Shown here in pieces: positions 16,557 to 24,241 of a DNA stretch of 64,000 bases. Position numbers and translations under genes: made by a program. The stretch's first letter is position 1. Each line of letters starts with the position of its first letter. The stretch is taken from positions 1 through 64,000 of the forward strand of contig NZ_BEYR01000009.1 in assembly GCF_002933815.1 (NCBI RefSeq), given 5' to 3'. Source of the DNA: Sphingobacterium sp. HMA12. GTDB taxonomy: Bacteria > Bacteroidota > Bacteroidia > Sphingobacteriales > Sphingobacteriaceae. A model generated the notes under the pieces. The model made no database searches. It was not told where the DNA came from and saw nothing but the letters and a program-made list of their open reading frames with translations.

Positions 16557-17618
16557 ATGAATAGTTCAACATTAAGTGAAAAAGAAGTTAAACGAAGAAG
16601 AAGAATATGGACAATCAATAGTGTATCGGCCTTAGTCATTGTCACAACGATTGTATGGGGGATTATGATTTTCTTTCACATCAATGAATCTGTTTATACA
16701 GATGATGCCCAAGTAGATGCCCATATCACACCGATCAATTCAAGAATCAGTGGCTATATTAAGGACATACGTTTTGATGAACACCAAAAAGTACACAAAG
16801 GCGACACACTTGTGATCATAGACGACTCAGAGTATCGCATCTTGCTACAGAATGCAAAAGCCAGCTTAGCCGATGCAAAAGCCAACAAGACCATAACACA
16901 GTCCGGAATCGCCATTGCAAATACTGGTACGGTTATCGCCAATGCCAATATTGAGGAGATGAAGGCCAGGCTGGACAACATGGAAGCCAATTACAACAGG
17001 TATGCGAGTCTGGTAAAAGACGAGGCAGTAACCCGTTATCAATTCGATCAGGTAAAATCGGAGTATGAAGCAATGTCTGCCAAATACAAAGCACTGCTTG
17101 CTCAACAACAAACATCCAAACTCAACAGCCATGAATCCGAACAAAAAGTATCCGTTAATGACGCTGCATTGCTAAAGGCCAAATCTGCGATAGGCTTAGC
17201 CGAATTGAATTTATCATATACCGTAATAACCGCTCCTTATGATGGGGTATTGGGCAGACGGAATATCGAAGAGGGACAACTGGTACAAAATGGTACACCG
17301 CTGGTCAATATCATCCGTGATGAACAGAAATGGGTAACAGCAAACTACACCGAAAGCCAAATGAAAAACATCACAATGGATAAAAAAGTCAACATAGAAA
17401 TTGATGCTTTGCCAGGGAAAACCTTTGAAGGTAAAGTGGTTGCAATATCTGAAGCGACGGGATCTAAGTATTCGGCTGTTCCTGTTGACAACGCCACAGG
17501 AAACTTTGTGAAGGTTCAGCAACGGATCCCTGTCCGTATCAATTTCACAGCATCCAACTCCAAACGAGATATGGATCTTCTCCGGGTGGGCATGAATGCT
17601 ATCATACGTGTAAAGTAA
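16557..17618 (+). CDS. HlyD/EmrA-type membrane fusion protein
   Basis: The protein has 353 residues: one N-terminal membrane anchor (about 20-40, preceded by RRRR), a biotinyl-lipoyl-like segment (VDAHITPINSRISGYIKDI), an alpha-helical hairpin (about 90-210), the second lipoyl half (ITAPYDGVLGRRNIEEGQLV) and a beta-barrel domain (about 250-350). It acts as the periplasmic adaptor of a tripartite drug pump and pairs with the MFS transporter that begins eight bases downstream. No outer-membrane TolC-type gene is in this operon, so the channel must be encoded elsewhere. Confidence 0.93.
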   Translation: MNSSTLSEKEVKRRRRIWTINSVSALVIVTTIVWGIMIFFHINESVYTDDAQVDAHITPINSRISGYIKDIRFDEHQKVHKGDTLVIIDDSEYRILLQNAKASLADAKANKTITQSGIAIANTGTVIANANIEEMKARLDNMEANYNRYASLVKDEAVTRYQFDQVKSEYEAMSAKYKALLAQQQTSKLNSHESEQKVSVNDAALLKAKSAIGLAELNLSYTVITAPYDGVLGRRNIEEGQLVQNGTPLVNIIRDEQKWVTANYTESQMKNITMDKKVNIEIDALPGKTFEGKVVAISEATGSKYSAVPVDNATGNFVKVQQRIPVRINFTASNSKRDMDLLRVGMNAIIRVK

Positions 17619-17625
17619 TTCAATC

Positions 17626-19170
17626 ATGAAAGATCGTATTTTCAGAGATTGGCTGAGCCCAGCATGGGAACTATTCCTTTTGTTTGTGCTCAACATTATA
17701 TTTTCCTTTAATAATGGAATTCCATCGTCAGTCAATACCTATGTGATGAACGGTTACGCGGGCATAAGCGCCGATCTCAATATGGCAACATATTGTTATT
17801 ATGCAGGCATGGTCTGTGCAATTCCCTTAGTGTTTCGATTGATTAAGCTCTTCCCAAAAAAAACGATATTGATTGTTTCTACCATCATCATCCTTTTTTC
17901 AAATGCAATTTTGGAACATGCAAGCAATGGCATCAATATCTGTATGGCTACGTTTTTTATTGGAAGTGCCAAAATTATCGTCACCATGGCCATTATCGGG
18001 GAAATGATTCCTTTTTTAATGCCGCGTGGAGAACGTTACCAGCTTTATGCGGTTTACTACCCGATGACAATGGTCATCCCGGCAATAGCAAATTATATAG
18101 CCACCATTTTTGCGGCAACATTCTACTGGGAGACTGTATTCCTGTTCCAGAATATATTATTAGCAATCGGTTTGTTGCTATGCATTATTTTCATGAAATC
18201 GTCCACCTTTAAAAAAGTACCTCTTTATCAGTATGACTGGTTTGGGAGCATATTGTTTTGCATTTCCCTGCTCAATTTAGCCTATTTTAGTACTTATGGA
18301 TTAACACAAAACTGGTTTCATTCCAAATTGATTATACTGACGGGAACAGCAGCAATTTTATTCCTTGTTCTCTTTGTAAATAGAAGTGTTATCATCCGAA
18401 AGTCGCTGATGAACTTTGACGCTTTTTCAACGCGAACTTTACCCATATCCGTCGGAACGATCTTTGTATTCGGAATCTTCTATAGTTCCACATCCTTATA
18501 TACCTCCCTATTGGGAATTACATTCGGTACAAACCCTTTGGAAATCGCTAAGGTAAACACCTACGTCATTCCCGGATATCTTATCGGTGCACTGATTTCG
18601 TATGCATACTTTAAGTTTACCAAAAAATGTAAATTCATCTTAGCTTTTTCCGCCATTTGCTATGCATTATCATCCTTTTTCTTTGCACAGATTGCCGGCC
18701 TACAGATACATACCAGCCTATTTTACCTGCCTATGATTTTAAGAGGGATCGCTGTCATAACATCGTATATTGGCATAGGTGTATATATGGCGGGTAATAT
18801 TCCAAACAAATATTACCTATCTGGATTGGTTTTTCTGATCCTGACCCGTTCCTTCTTGGTACCCGTTGTGTGGACCAATACGATTGCCAATTGGTATTAC
18901 CAACAACAGGTCATCAAGACAAGCCATCTGGCCAACATCATAGATAACACGAATAGCCTGGTTTTACAATCAGCCAATATTGGCAAATCAGTACAGATAC
19001 AAGCCTCTTTGCTCGCCATTCGGGACAGTTATAACGGATTGTTTATTGTAGGACTGATCCTCGTATTCCTCATTTTGGTGTTTCCCTATCATTCTTCCCC
19101 AACCAGACGCATTTTCAACTGGAAAAGAAAAAATACAACAAAAGAAGCCCTACAGATTCCGGTCGCTTAA
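17626..19170 (+). CDS. MFS efflux transporter (EmrB-like)
   Basis: The 514-residue product is strongly hydrophobic with about 14 membrane segments, the size and topology of the DHA2 drug:H+ antiporters. The usual EmrB motif A is poorly conserved, with only RLIKLFPKKT in that loop, so it is a divergent member. Its position directly after the membrane fusion protein gene supports a role as the inner-membrane pump. Its stop codon lies two bases from the stop of the convergent methyltransferase gene, leaving no room for an intergenic terminator. Confidence 0.88.
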   Translation: MKDRIFRDWLSPAWELFLLFVLNIIFSFNNGIPSSVNTYVMNGYAGISADLNMATYCYYAGMVCAIPLVFRLIKLFPKKTILIVSTIIILFSNAILEHASNGINICMATFFIGSAKIIVTMAIIGEMIPFLMPRGERYQLYAVYYPMTMVIPAIANYIATIFAATFYWETVFLFQNILLAIGLLLCIIFMKSSTFKKVPLYQYDWFGSILFCISLLNLAYFSTYGLTQNWFHSKLIILTGTAAILFLVLFVNRSVIIRKSLMNFDAFSTRTLPISVGTIFVFGIFYSSTSLYTSLLGITFGTNPLEIAKVNTYVIPGYLIGALISYAYFKFTKKCKFILAFSAICYALSSFFFAQIAGLQIHTSLFYLPMILRGIAVITSYIGIGVYMAGNIPNKYYLSGLVFLILTRSFLVPVVWTNTIANWYYQQQVIKTSHLANIIDNTNSLVLQSANIGKSVQIQASLLAIRDSYNGLFIVGLILVFLILVFPYHSSPTRRIFNWKRKNTTKEALQIPVA

Positions 19171-19172
19171 TC

Positions 19173-19922
19173 TCAACTGATATAAATCTCTGTAATATAT
19201 CGAAACACGATACGTTGAGAGATCGCATATTTTTCAAACAACGCGCGAAGGTCATCGTATAAATTTTTATTCTCCGGCGCCTCTTTAGGAAAATAAGAGG
19301 ATGATCTTACCCTTCCCAAAAAGGATTTCAGGTCAAATACTTGTTGGTTGGGCAAGGATACCTTCGTCATTGGTCTATCGGCAAAAAAATTACGGAGGTC
19401 CTCATCGGTTATATTTTTATGACTGACAGATTGATAGCTGGGAATATGATTGCGTAAAAACTGCTCGTATTCCTGCTGGAAAGCATCTTCTGGATCACGT
19501 TGATTCCAGACCAGTACAATATGACCGGTTTTGGTAAGAATACGATTAAATTCTTTGGAACAGGCGCTCCGATTGAACCAATGAAAAGATTGTCCGGCGA
19601 AAATTAAATCTACGCAACCGGACTCGATCGCCGTATCCTCAGCCGTGGCGTTCAATGCAATTAAGTTCCGGTATGTTTTAAAATGGTGCACCAAAGATTC
19701 ACGCATCTCCCGGTTGGGTTCCACAGCGAAGACATCATTTCCATTTTCTAAAAATAATTGAGTGGATAAGCCGGTACCGCTGCCGATATCTGCCACCAGC
19801 CAGCTTTTATTCAGACCTATCTTTTCTTGAAGAATCTGAATAATTTCTTTAGGATAATTGGGTCTGAATTTTTCATAATCCACAACCCTGTCGGTGAATC
19901 GCTCAATACTATTTTTGCTCAT
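19173..19922 (-). CDS. Class I SAM-dependent methyltransferase
   Basis: The protein has 249 residues. Motif I, VADIGSGTGLSTQLF (about 42-56), is followed by the acidic end of strand 2, FAVEPNREM, and by motif IV-like VDLIFAGQSFHWF, the pattern of the methyltransferase-11 family of small-molecule methylases. The substrate is not evident. It starts 16 bases after the radC stop codon, so the two are probably co-transcribed. Confidence 0.85.
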   Translation of the reverse strand: MSKNSIERFTDRVVDYEKFRPNYPKEIIQILQEKIGLNKSWLVADIGSGTGLSTQLFLENGNDVFAVEPNREMRESLVHHFKTYRNLIALNATAEDTAIESGCVDLIFAGQSFHWFNRSACSKEFNRILTKTGHIVLVWNQRDPEDAFQQEYEQFLRNHIPSYQSVSHKNITDEDLRNFFADRPMTKVSLPNQQVFDLKSFLGRVRSSSYFPKEAPENKNLYDDLRALFEKYAISQRIVFRYITEIYIS

Positions 19923-19938
19923 ATCAGATTTGCTATAG

Positions 19939-20637
19939 CTAATCGATTATATCTTCATCTCTGAAGCTATAATATCCATTGTCTGTAAAGATCAGGTGAT
20001 CGTTTACCCTAATATCCATAATTTTTGATGCTTCGACAATTTTTTGCGTCAGAATTCTGTCAGCATTACTAGGCTGCAAAGTCCCTGAAGGATGGTTGTG
20101 AACCAGCACAATAGCATGTGCTTTTATTGCGAGGGCATTTCTCAGAATAATTCGGACATCGACTGGTGTAAAATCATTTCCACCACGGCCAATAAGCTGT
20201 TGATCCAACAATTTGCATCCCGTGTTCAGATAGAGTGTCCAAAATTCCTCATGGGGTAAGTCCTGCAGGATTGGTTTCATAAAATCATACACCCGCTTGC
20301 TGCTATTCAAAATCTTCCTTTCCTCTGCTGGAGATTCTTTCTTACGCCGCGCCAGCTCCAAGGCTGCAATAATCGATATGGCTTTGGCCTCACCAATGCC
20401 TTTATATCGACTCAATTCATTGACTTCCATCTTGGAAAGTGTATCCAGGCTATTGTTGGCATCGGCTAAAATACGCCGGCAAAGTCCTACGGCACTTTCA
20501 TCCATTGAACCAGATCCGATCAGAATCGCCAGTAGCTCCGCATCGGAAAGGGCCCTTCGTCCCTGATTCAATAATTTCTCGCGGGGACGGTCCGCCTCGG
20601 ACCATTCCCTGATAACTAATTTATACAGATTTGACAT
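19939..20637 (-). CDS. radC: RadC family JAB/MPN protein
   Basis: The product (232 residues) has an N-terminal helix-hairpin-helix (KGIGEAKA, 79-86) and a C-terminal JAB domain with the metal site H180-x-H182-PSG-x7-D193 (HNHPSGTLQPSNAD). The length is typical. The name RadC comes from an early link to DNA repair in E. coli that was later withdrawn; the family is often annotated as DNA repair, but the biochemical role is unsettled. Its metal residues are complete. The promoter was not identified; AT-rich sequence 20638-20700 precedes it. Confidence 0.92.
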   Translation of the reverse strand: MSNLYKLVIREWSEADRPREKLLNQGRRALSDAELLAILIGSGSMDESAVGLCRRILADANNSLDTLSKMEVNELSRYKGIGEAKAISIIAALELARRKKESPAEERKILNSSKRVYDFMKPILQDLPHEEFWTLYLNTGCKLLDQQLIGRGGNDFTPVDVRIILRNALAIKAHAIVLVHNHPSGTLQPSNADRILTQKIVEASKIMDIRVNDHLIFTDNGYYSFRDEDIID

Positions 20638-20772
20638 TGTTTACACGATAACCGGCTAGCTAACATAAATATATAAAATATTTCGCATTATTTTTCAGGT
20701 GATATTACGACAAATAACGCGATTTTAAAAAAATGCAGATTGGGATTTACTTCGCATTTCACTCTGAAACAT

Positions 20773-20780
20773 TATCTTTG
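20773..20780 (+). promoter_or_regulatory. -7 element upstream of the cyclophilin gene
   Basis: TATCTTTG matches TAnnTTTG and lies 22 bp before the ATG at 20803. A -33 TTG at proper spacing is not evident. Confidence 0.5.
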
Positions 20781-20802
20781 TATTTCATAAAAATTTTTGA
20801 AC

Positions 20803-21261
20803 ATGAGTAAAGCGATTATTAAAACAGAAAAAGGCGACATGACTGTGCAATTCTACACAGCTGATGCTCCAAATACAGTAGCAAATTTTATTAAACTTGC
20901 TAAATCAGGTTATTACGACGGATTGGCTTTCCACCGTGTTATTCCTGATTTTGTTATTCAAGGTGGTTGCCCAAATTCACGTGAAGGCGCAGCAGGTATC
21001 CCTGGAACAGGTGGTCCCGGTTATAAAATCGATTGTGAATTAACTGGTGAAAACCAATACCATGATAGGGGCGTATTGTCAATGGCTCACGCTGGTCGCA
21101 ATACAGGAGGTTCTCAATTTTTCATTTGCCACAGCCGCAATAATACAGCTCACTTAGACCGTAACCATACCTGTTTCGGAAAGGTAATCGAGAATGTTGA
21201 TGTGGTAGACGATATCAGACAAGGAGACCGTATTTTATCAATTGAAGTAATCGAAGATTAA
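20803..21261 (+). CDS. Cyclophilin-type peptidyl-prolyl cis-trans isomerase
   Basis: The 152-residue protein is a single cyclophilin domain: FHRVIPDFVIQGG contains the catalytic Arg and Phe, GGSQFFICHS is the substrate-binding strand, and HLDRNHTCFGKVIE matches the family end. No signal peptide, so it is cytoplasmic. It catalyses proline isomerisation during folding. I chose ATG 20803 rather than the TTG two codons earlier because of the codon and the spacing to the -7 box. The DUF5606 gene follows after 26 bases. Confidence 0.95.
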   Translation: MSKAIIKTEKGDMTVQFYTADAPNTVANFIKLAKSGYYDGLAFHRVIPDFVIQGGCPNSREGAAGIPGTGGPGYKIDCELTGENQYHDRGVLSMAHAGRNTGGSQFFICHSRNNTAHLDRNHTCFGKVIENVDVVDDIRQGDRILSIEVIED

Positions 21262-21287
21262 TTCTTGGAGATTTAAAAAAATTTAAG

Positions 21288-21692
21288 ATGAATTTAAGAG
21301 CATTAGTATCTGTAACTGGTAAACCAGGATTGTTCAAATTGGTTGGACAAAACAAAGGTGGTTTTATTTTAGAAACCCTTGATCAAGCAAAAATTAAGAC
21401 CGTGGTAAGTTTATCTTCGACAAAAATGGCAACATTGGAGGATATCACCATTTATGGTGACGAAGAGGAGATCCGTCTATTGGATATATTCGAAACCATT
21501 AAAGAAAAAGGTTTAACATTACCTGACACGAAATCAGATGGTGCTACATTGCGGGATTTCTTCCGTGAAGTTGCTCCTGGCCATGATGAATCCCGTGTAT
21601 ATACATCAGATATCAAGAAGGTAATCACTTGGTACAACATTATCAAGGAATTTCCTTTATTTGAAGAAGAAGCACCAGCTCCTTTGGTATAA
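21288..21692 (+). CDS. DUF5606 family protein
   Basis: The protein has 134 residues and starts with MNLRALVSVTGKPGLFKLVGQN, a basic small-barrel-like opening characteristic of the Bacteroidota-specific DUF5606 family. The remainder is acidic, with a helical segment (about 65-85) and GATLRDFFREVAPGHDESRVY. Its function is unknown. It lies 26 bases after the cyclophilin gene and is followed by a strong terminator, so the two probably form one operon. Confidence 0.85.
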   Translation: MNLRALVSVTGKPGLFKLVGQNKGGFILETLDQAKIKTVVSLSSTKMATLEDITIYGDEEEIRLLDIFETIKEKGLTLPDTKSDGATLRDFFREVAPGHDESRVYTSDIKKVITWYNIIKEFPLFEEEAPAPLV

Positions 21693-21707
21693 TCCGGATA
21701 GCTGGAT

Positions 21708-21743
21708 AAAAAAAGCCCCGGAAACGAGTTTCGGGGCTTTTTT
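21708..21743 (+). terminator. Rho-independent terminator
   Basis: AAAAAAGCCCC..GAAAC pairs with GTTTC..GGGGCTTTTTT around a 2-nt loop, with one bulged G at 21720. GC-rich stem plus T-run. It ends the cyclophilin/DUF5606 operon, and its A-rich left arm also serves the convergent murA. Confidence 0.9.
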
Positions 21744-21789
21744 AGTTTTTCGCAATAATCTTTTACGATGCTATATGCAAATACTTTGA

Positions 21790-23115
21790 CTAGTGACCTT
21801 TTGGTTCCACGTCCACACGTTTGATATCTGCACCTAGTTTGCGTAAGCGTTCCTCGATATCTTGATATCCACGCTCAATCTGTTCGATATTGTGGATTAC
21901 GGATTTTCCTTTTGCAGATAAAGCGGCGATCAATAAGGATACCCCCGCACGAATATCAGGAGATGTCATTTCGATACCTCTCAAAGAATGGGATTTATTC
22001 ATTCCGATTACTGTCGCGCGGTGCGGATCACACAAAATAATCTGTGCGCCCATATCTATTAATTTGTCGACGAAGAACAATCTGCTTTCAAACATCTTTT
22101 GGTGAATTAATACATTCCCTTTCGCCTGCGTGGCGACCACAAGAATAATGCTCAGGAGATCCGGTGTAAATCCGGGCCATGGTGCATCCGAGATGGTCAG
22201 AATGGAACCATCTATAAAAGTATCAATTTCGTAAGAATCCTGTGCCGGAATAAAGATATCATCCCCTCTCAATTCAAATTGTATTCCCAAACGTGAGAAC
22301 ACAGATGGTATCACACCCAATTCCTGAAAACAAACATCTTTAATGGTGATTTCAGATCCCGTCATTGCGGCCAAACCGATAAAGGAGCCGATCTCAATCA
22401 TATCAGGCAACATCCGGTGTGATGTTCCATCGAGGCGTTCTACCCCCTCAATGGTTAATAAATTAGATCCAATACCCGATATCTTAGCGCCCATACGATT
22501 TAACATTTTGCATAACTGCTGCAAATAAGGCTCACAGGCCGCATTGTAAATCGTTGTTGTTCCTTTGGCCAATACGGCAGCCATAACTATATTTGCGGTA
22601 CCGGTTACGGACGCTTCGTCCAATAAAATATAATTACCTTTTAGTTCGGTAGCATCTACATTAAAGAAGTGTGTGGATGCGTCGTAGACAAATTTGGCCC
22701 CTAGTTTTTCAAAACCCAGAAAGTGTGTATCGAGACGTCTACGCCCGATTTTATCACCTCCCGGTTTTGGAATGGCAGCTTTGCCAAAGCGAGCCAATAA
22801 TGGTCCTACAATCATAATCGAACCACGTAAGCCCCCACCCTTCTCCTTAAACTCAGACGATTGGAAATAATCTATATTAATGTCTTTCGCTTCAAAAACG
22901 TAAGTATCCTTATCTATACGATCAATTTTAACACCCAATGCGGCCAACAGATCGATTAACTTATTGACATCTTTAATATCTGGAATATTACTGATGGTCA
23001 TAGGTTCTTCAGTCAGTAAAACTGCTGACAGTATCTGTAAAGCTTCGTTTTTTGCTCCCTGTGGAATAATCTCTCCCTTTAACGGTTTTCCACCGATTAT
23101 TTCAAATGCATTCAT
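21790..23115 (-). CDS. murA: UDP-N-acetylglucosamine 1-carboxyvinyltransferase
   Basis: The 441-residue enzyme commits UDP-GlcNAc to peptidoglycan synthesis by adding the enolpyruvyl group of PEP. It has the MurA opening GGKPLKGEIIPQGAKNEAL with the catalytic Lys, and repeated RGS/GTAN elements. The position equal to E. coli Cys115, target of fosfomycin, reads KPGGDKIGRRRLDTH: Asp121 replaces Cys. Asp enzymes are active but not alkylated by fosfomycin, as known in Mycobacterium. A terminator lies between this gene and the plus-strand DUF5606 gene. Confidence 0.96.
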   Translation of the reverse strand: MNAFEIIGGKPLKGEIIPQGAKNEALQILSAVLLTEEPMTISNIPDIKDVNKLIDLLAALGVKIDRIDKDTYVFEAKDINIDYFQSSEFKEKGGGLRGSIMIVGPLLARFGKAAIPKPGGDKIGRRRLDTHFLGFEKLGAKFVYDASTHFFNVDATELKGNYILLDEASVTGTANIVMAAVLAKGTTTIYNAACEPYLQQLCKMLNRMGAKISGIGSNLLTIEGVERLDGTSHRMLPDMIEIGSFIGLAAMTGSEITIKDVCFQELGVIPSVFSRLGIQFELRGDDIFIPAQDSYEIDTFIDGSILTISDAPWPGFTPDLLSIILVVATQAKGNVLIHQKMFESRLFFVDKLIDMGAQIILCDPHRATVIGMNKSHSLRGIEMTSPDIRAGVSLLIAALSAKGKSVIHNIEQIERGYQDIEERLRKLGADIKRVDVEPKGH

Positions 23116-23385
23116 TTATATAACTGATATCTTCTTATTACAACAAAACCCGGTGTATAATTTAGTTTTCTGATGTCGCTAAATGACAGTTCGGGCCCCT
23201 TAAAATCAATAAAATTGTATTGAAAAAAGTTTATGGAATTTTCCAATGCTCAGATTTAGATCAGTCAGCTCCCATTGGTAGGAACTGATAAACAAATCTA
23301 TTCCATAAATAAAGAAGGCAATTGTAAAGAAATATATGAATCACTTCGCAATTGCCTGCTTCTTATAAATTAAAAACTTAAAGAA

Positions 23386-24189
23386 CTAGCCTCTTTTATT
23401 ATTATTGTAATTATTCTGAGGTTTTCTATTTCTATTGTTGTTGTTATTGTTATTGCTGCCACCAAAATTATTCCGCTTCATGTTGTTATTGTTATTTGAC
23501 ATACGAGGCTTGCCACTACCACCGCCGCCTTTCGACTGATAACCTGAAGAGTTGTTATTGTTGCTGTTGCTATTATTGTTGTTTCCACTTGAATTGCCTG
23601 TTGTAGGACCTTTGACACGGTTTCCTGGAGGCGGAGTTTTAAAATCAAGTTTAGTCAATACCGTACCTTCGGGTAAAGTCAATTGGTAACCAGACAATTC
23701 CTTCAAATCCTGGATAATCAATTCATCGGATACGGAATCTTTGTTCCAGGTGACATAGGCCATTTTCATAAAATTGGCGATACCAATAACCATCTGCTCG
23801 CGTTTAGGCTCATCGGTCACTTTCAAGGCCTTATCAATCATTTTCTCCACTGTAAATCCATAGTGTTTGAATTTGATAGAATGCTGCGGATAGCCCAAGT
23901 GTTCAACCTCATGTTTCACACTTTTTGCAGTGGCGATTGGATATGGTGAGTCAATATCAAGCTTAAAATCCGAGATAATCTGTAGGTGATCCCAAAGTTT
24001 ATGCTTAAAATCTGAAACGTCTCTTAAGTGTGGATTCAACACCCCCATCATGTCGATCACGATTTGGGCATGTTTATTTCTTTCTTCCTTTGTGGGTAAA
24101 GTACAGATGTAATCTACCATATTTTGCACATTGCGGCCATATTCTGCAAGGATCAATTTTGGCCTGGTGCTGTTGTAGTCAAAGTTCAT
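23386..24189 (-). CDS. DUF4290 family protein with Asn-rich tail
   Basis: The product has 267 residues. Residues 1-185 form the DUF4290 domain typical of Bacteroidota (FDYNSTRPKLILAEYGRNVQNMVDYICTLPTKEERN at the start). The last 75 residues are a low-complexity tail of Asn, Gly, Ser, Arg and Lys with no hydrophobic core. The tail is basic and disordered and resembles RNA-binding or condensate-forming extensions (inference). It lies between the helicase and murA genes, all on the minus strand. Function unknown. Confidence 0.85.
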   Translation of the reverse strand: MNFDYNSTRPKLILAEYGRNVQNMVDYICTLPTKEERNKHAQIVIDMMGVLNPHLRDVSDFKHKLWDHLQIISDFKLDIDSPYPIATAKSVKHEVEHLGYPQHSIKFKHYGFTVEKMIDKALKVTDEPKREQMVIGIANFMKMAYVTWNKDSVSDELIIQDLKELSGYQLTLPEGTVLTKLDFKTPPPGNRVKGPTTGNSSGNNNNSNSNNNNSSGYQSKGGGGSGKPRMSNNNNNMKRNNFGGSNNNNNNNRNRKPQNNYNNNKRG

Positions 24190-24241
24190 ATAGCTAATAT
24201 AAGTACCTATTAAACGGTTAAGATCTCGTTTTGGTATTTTA

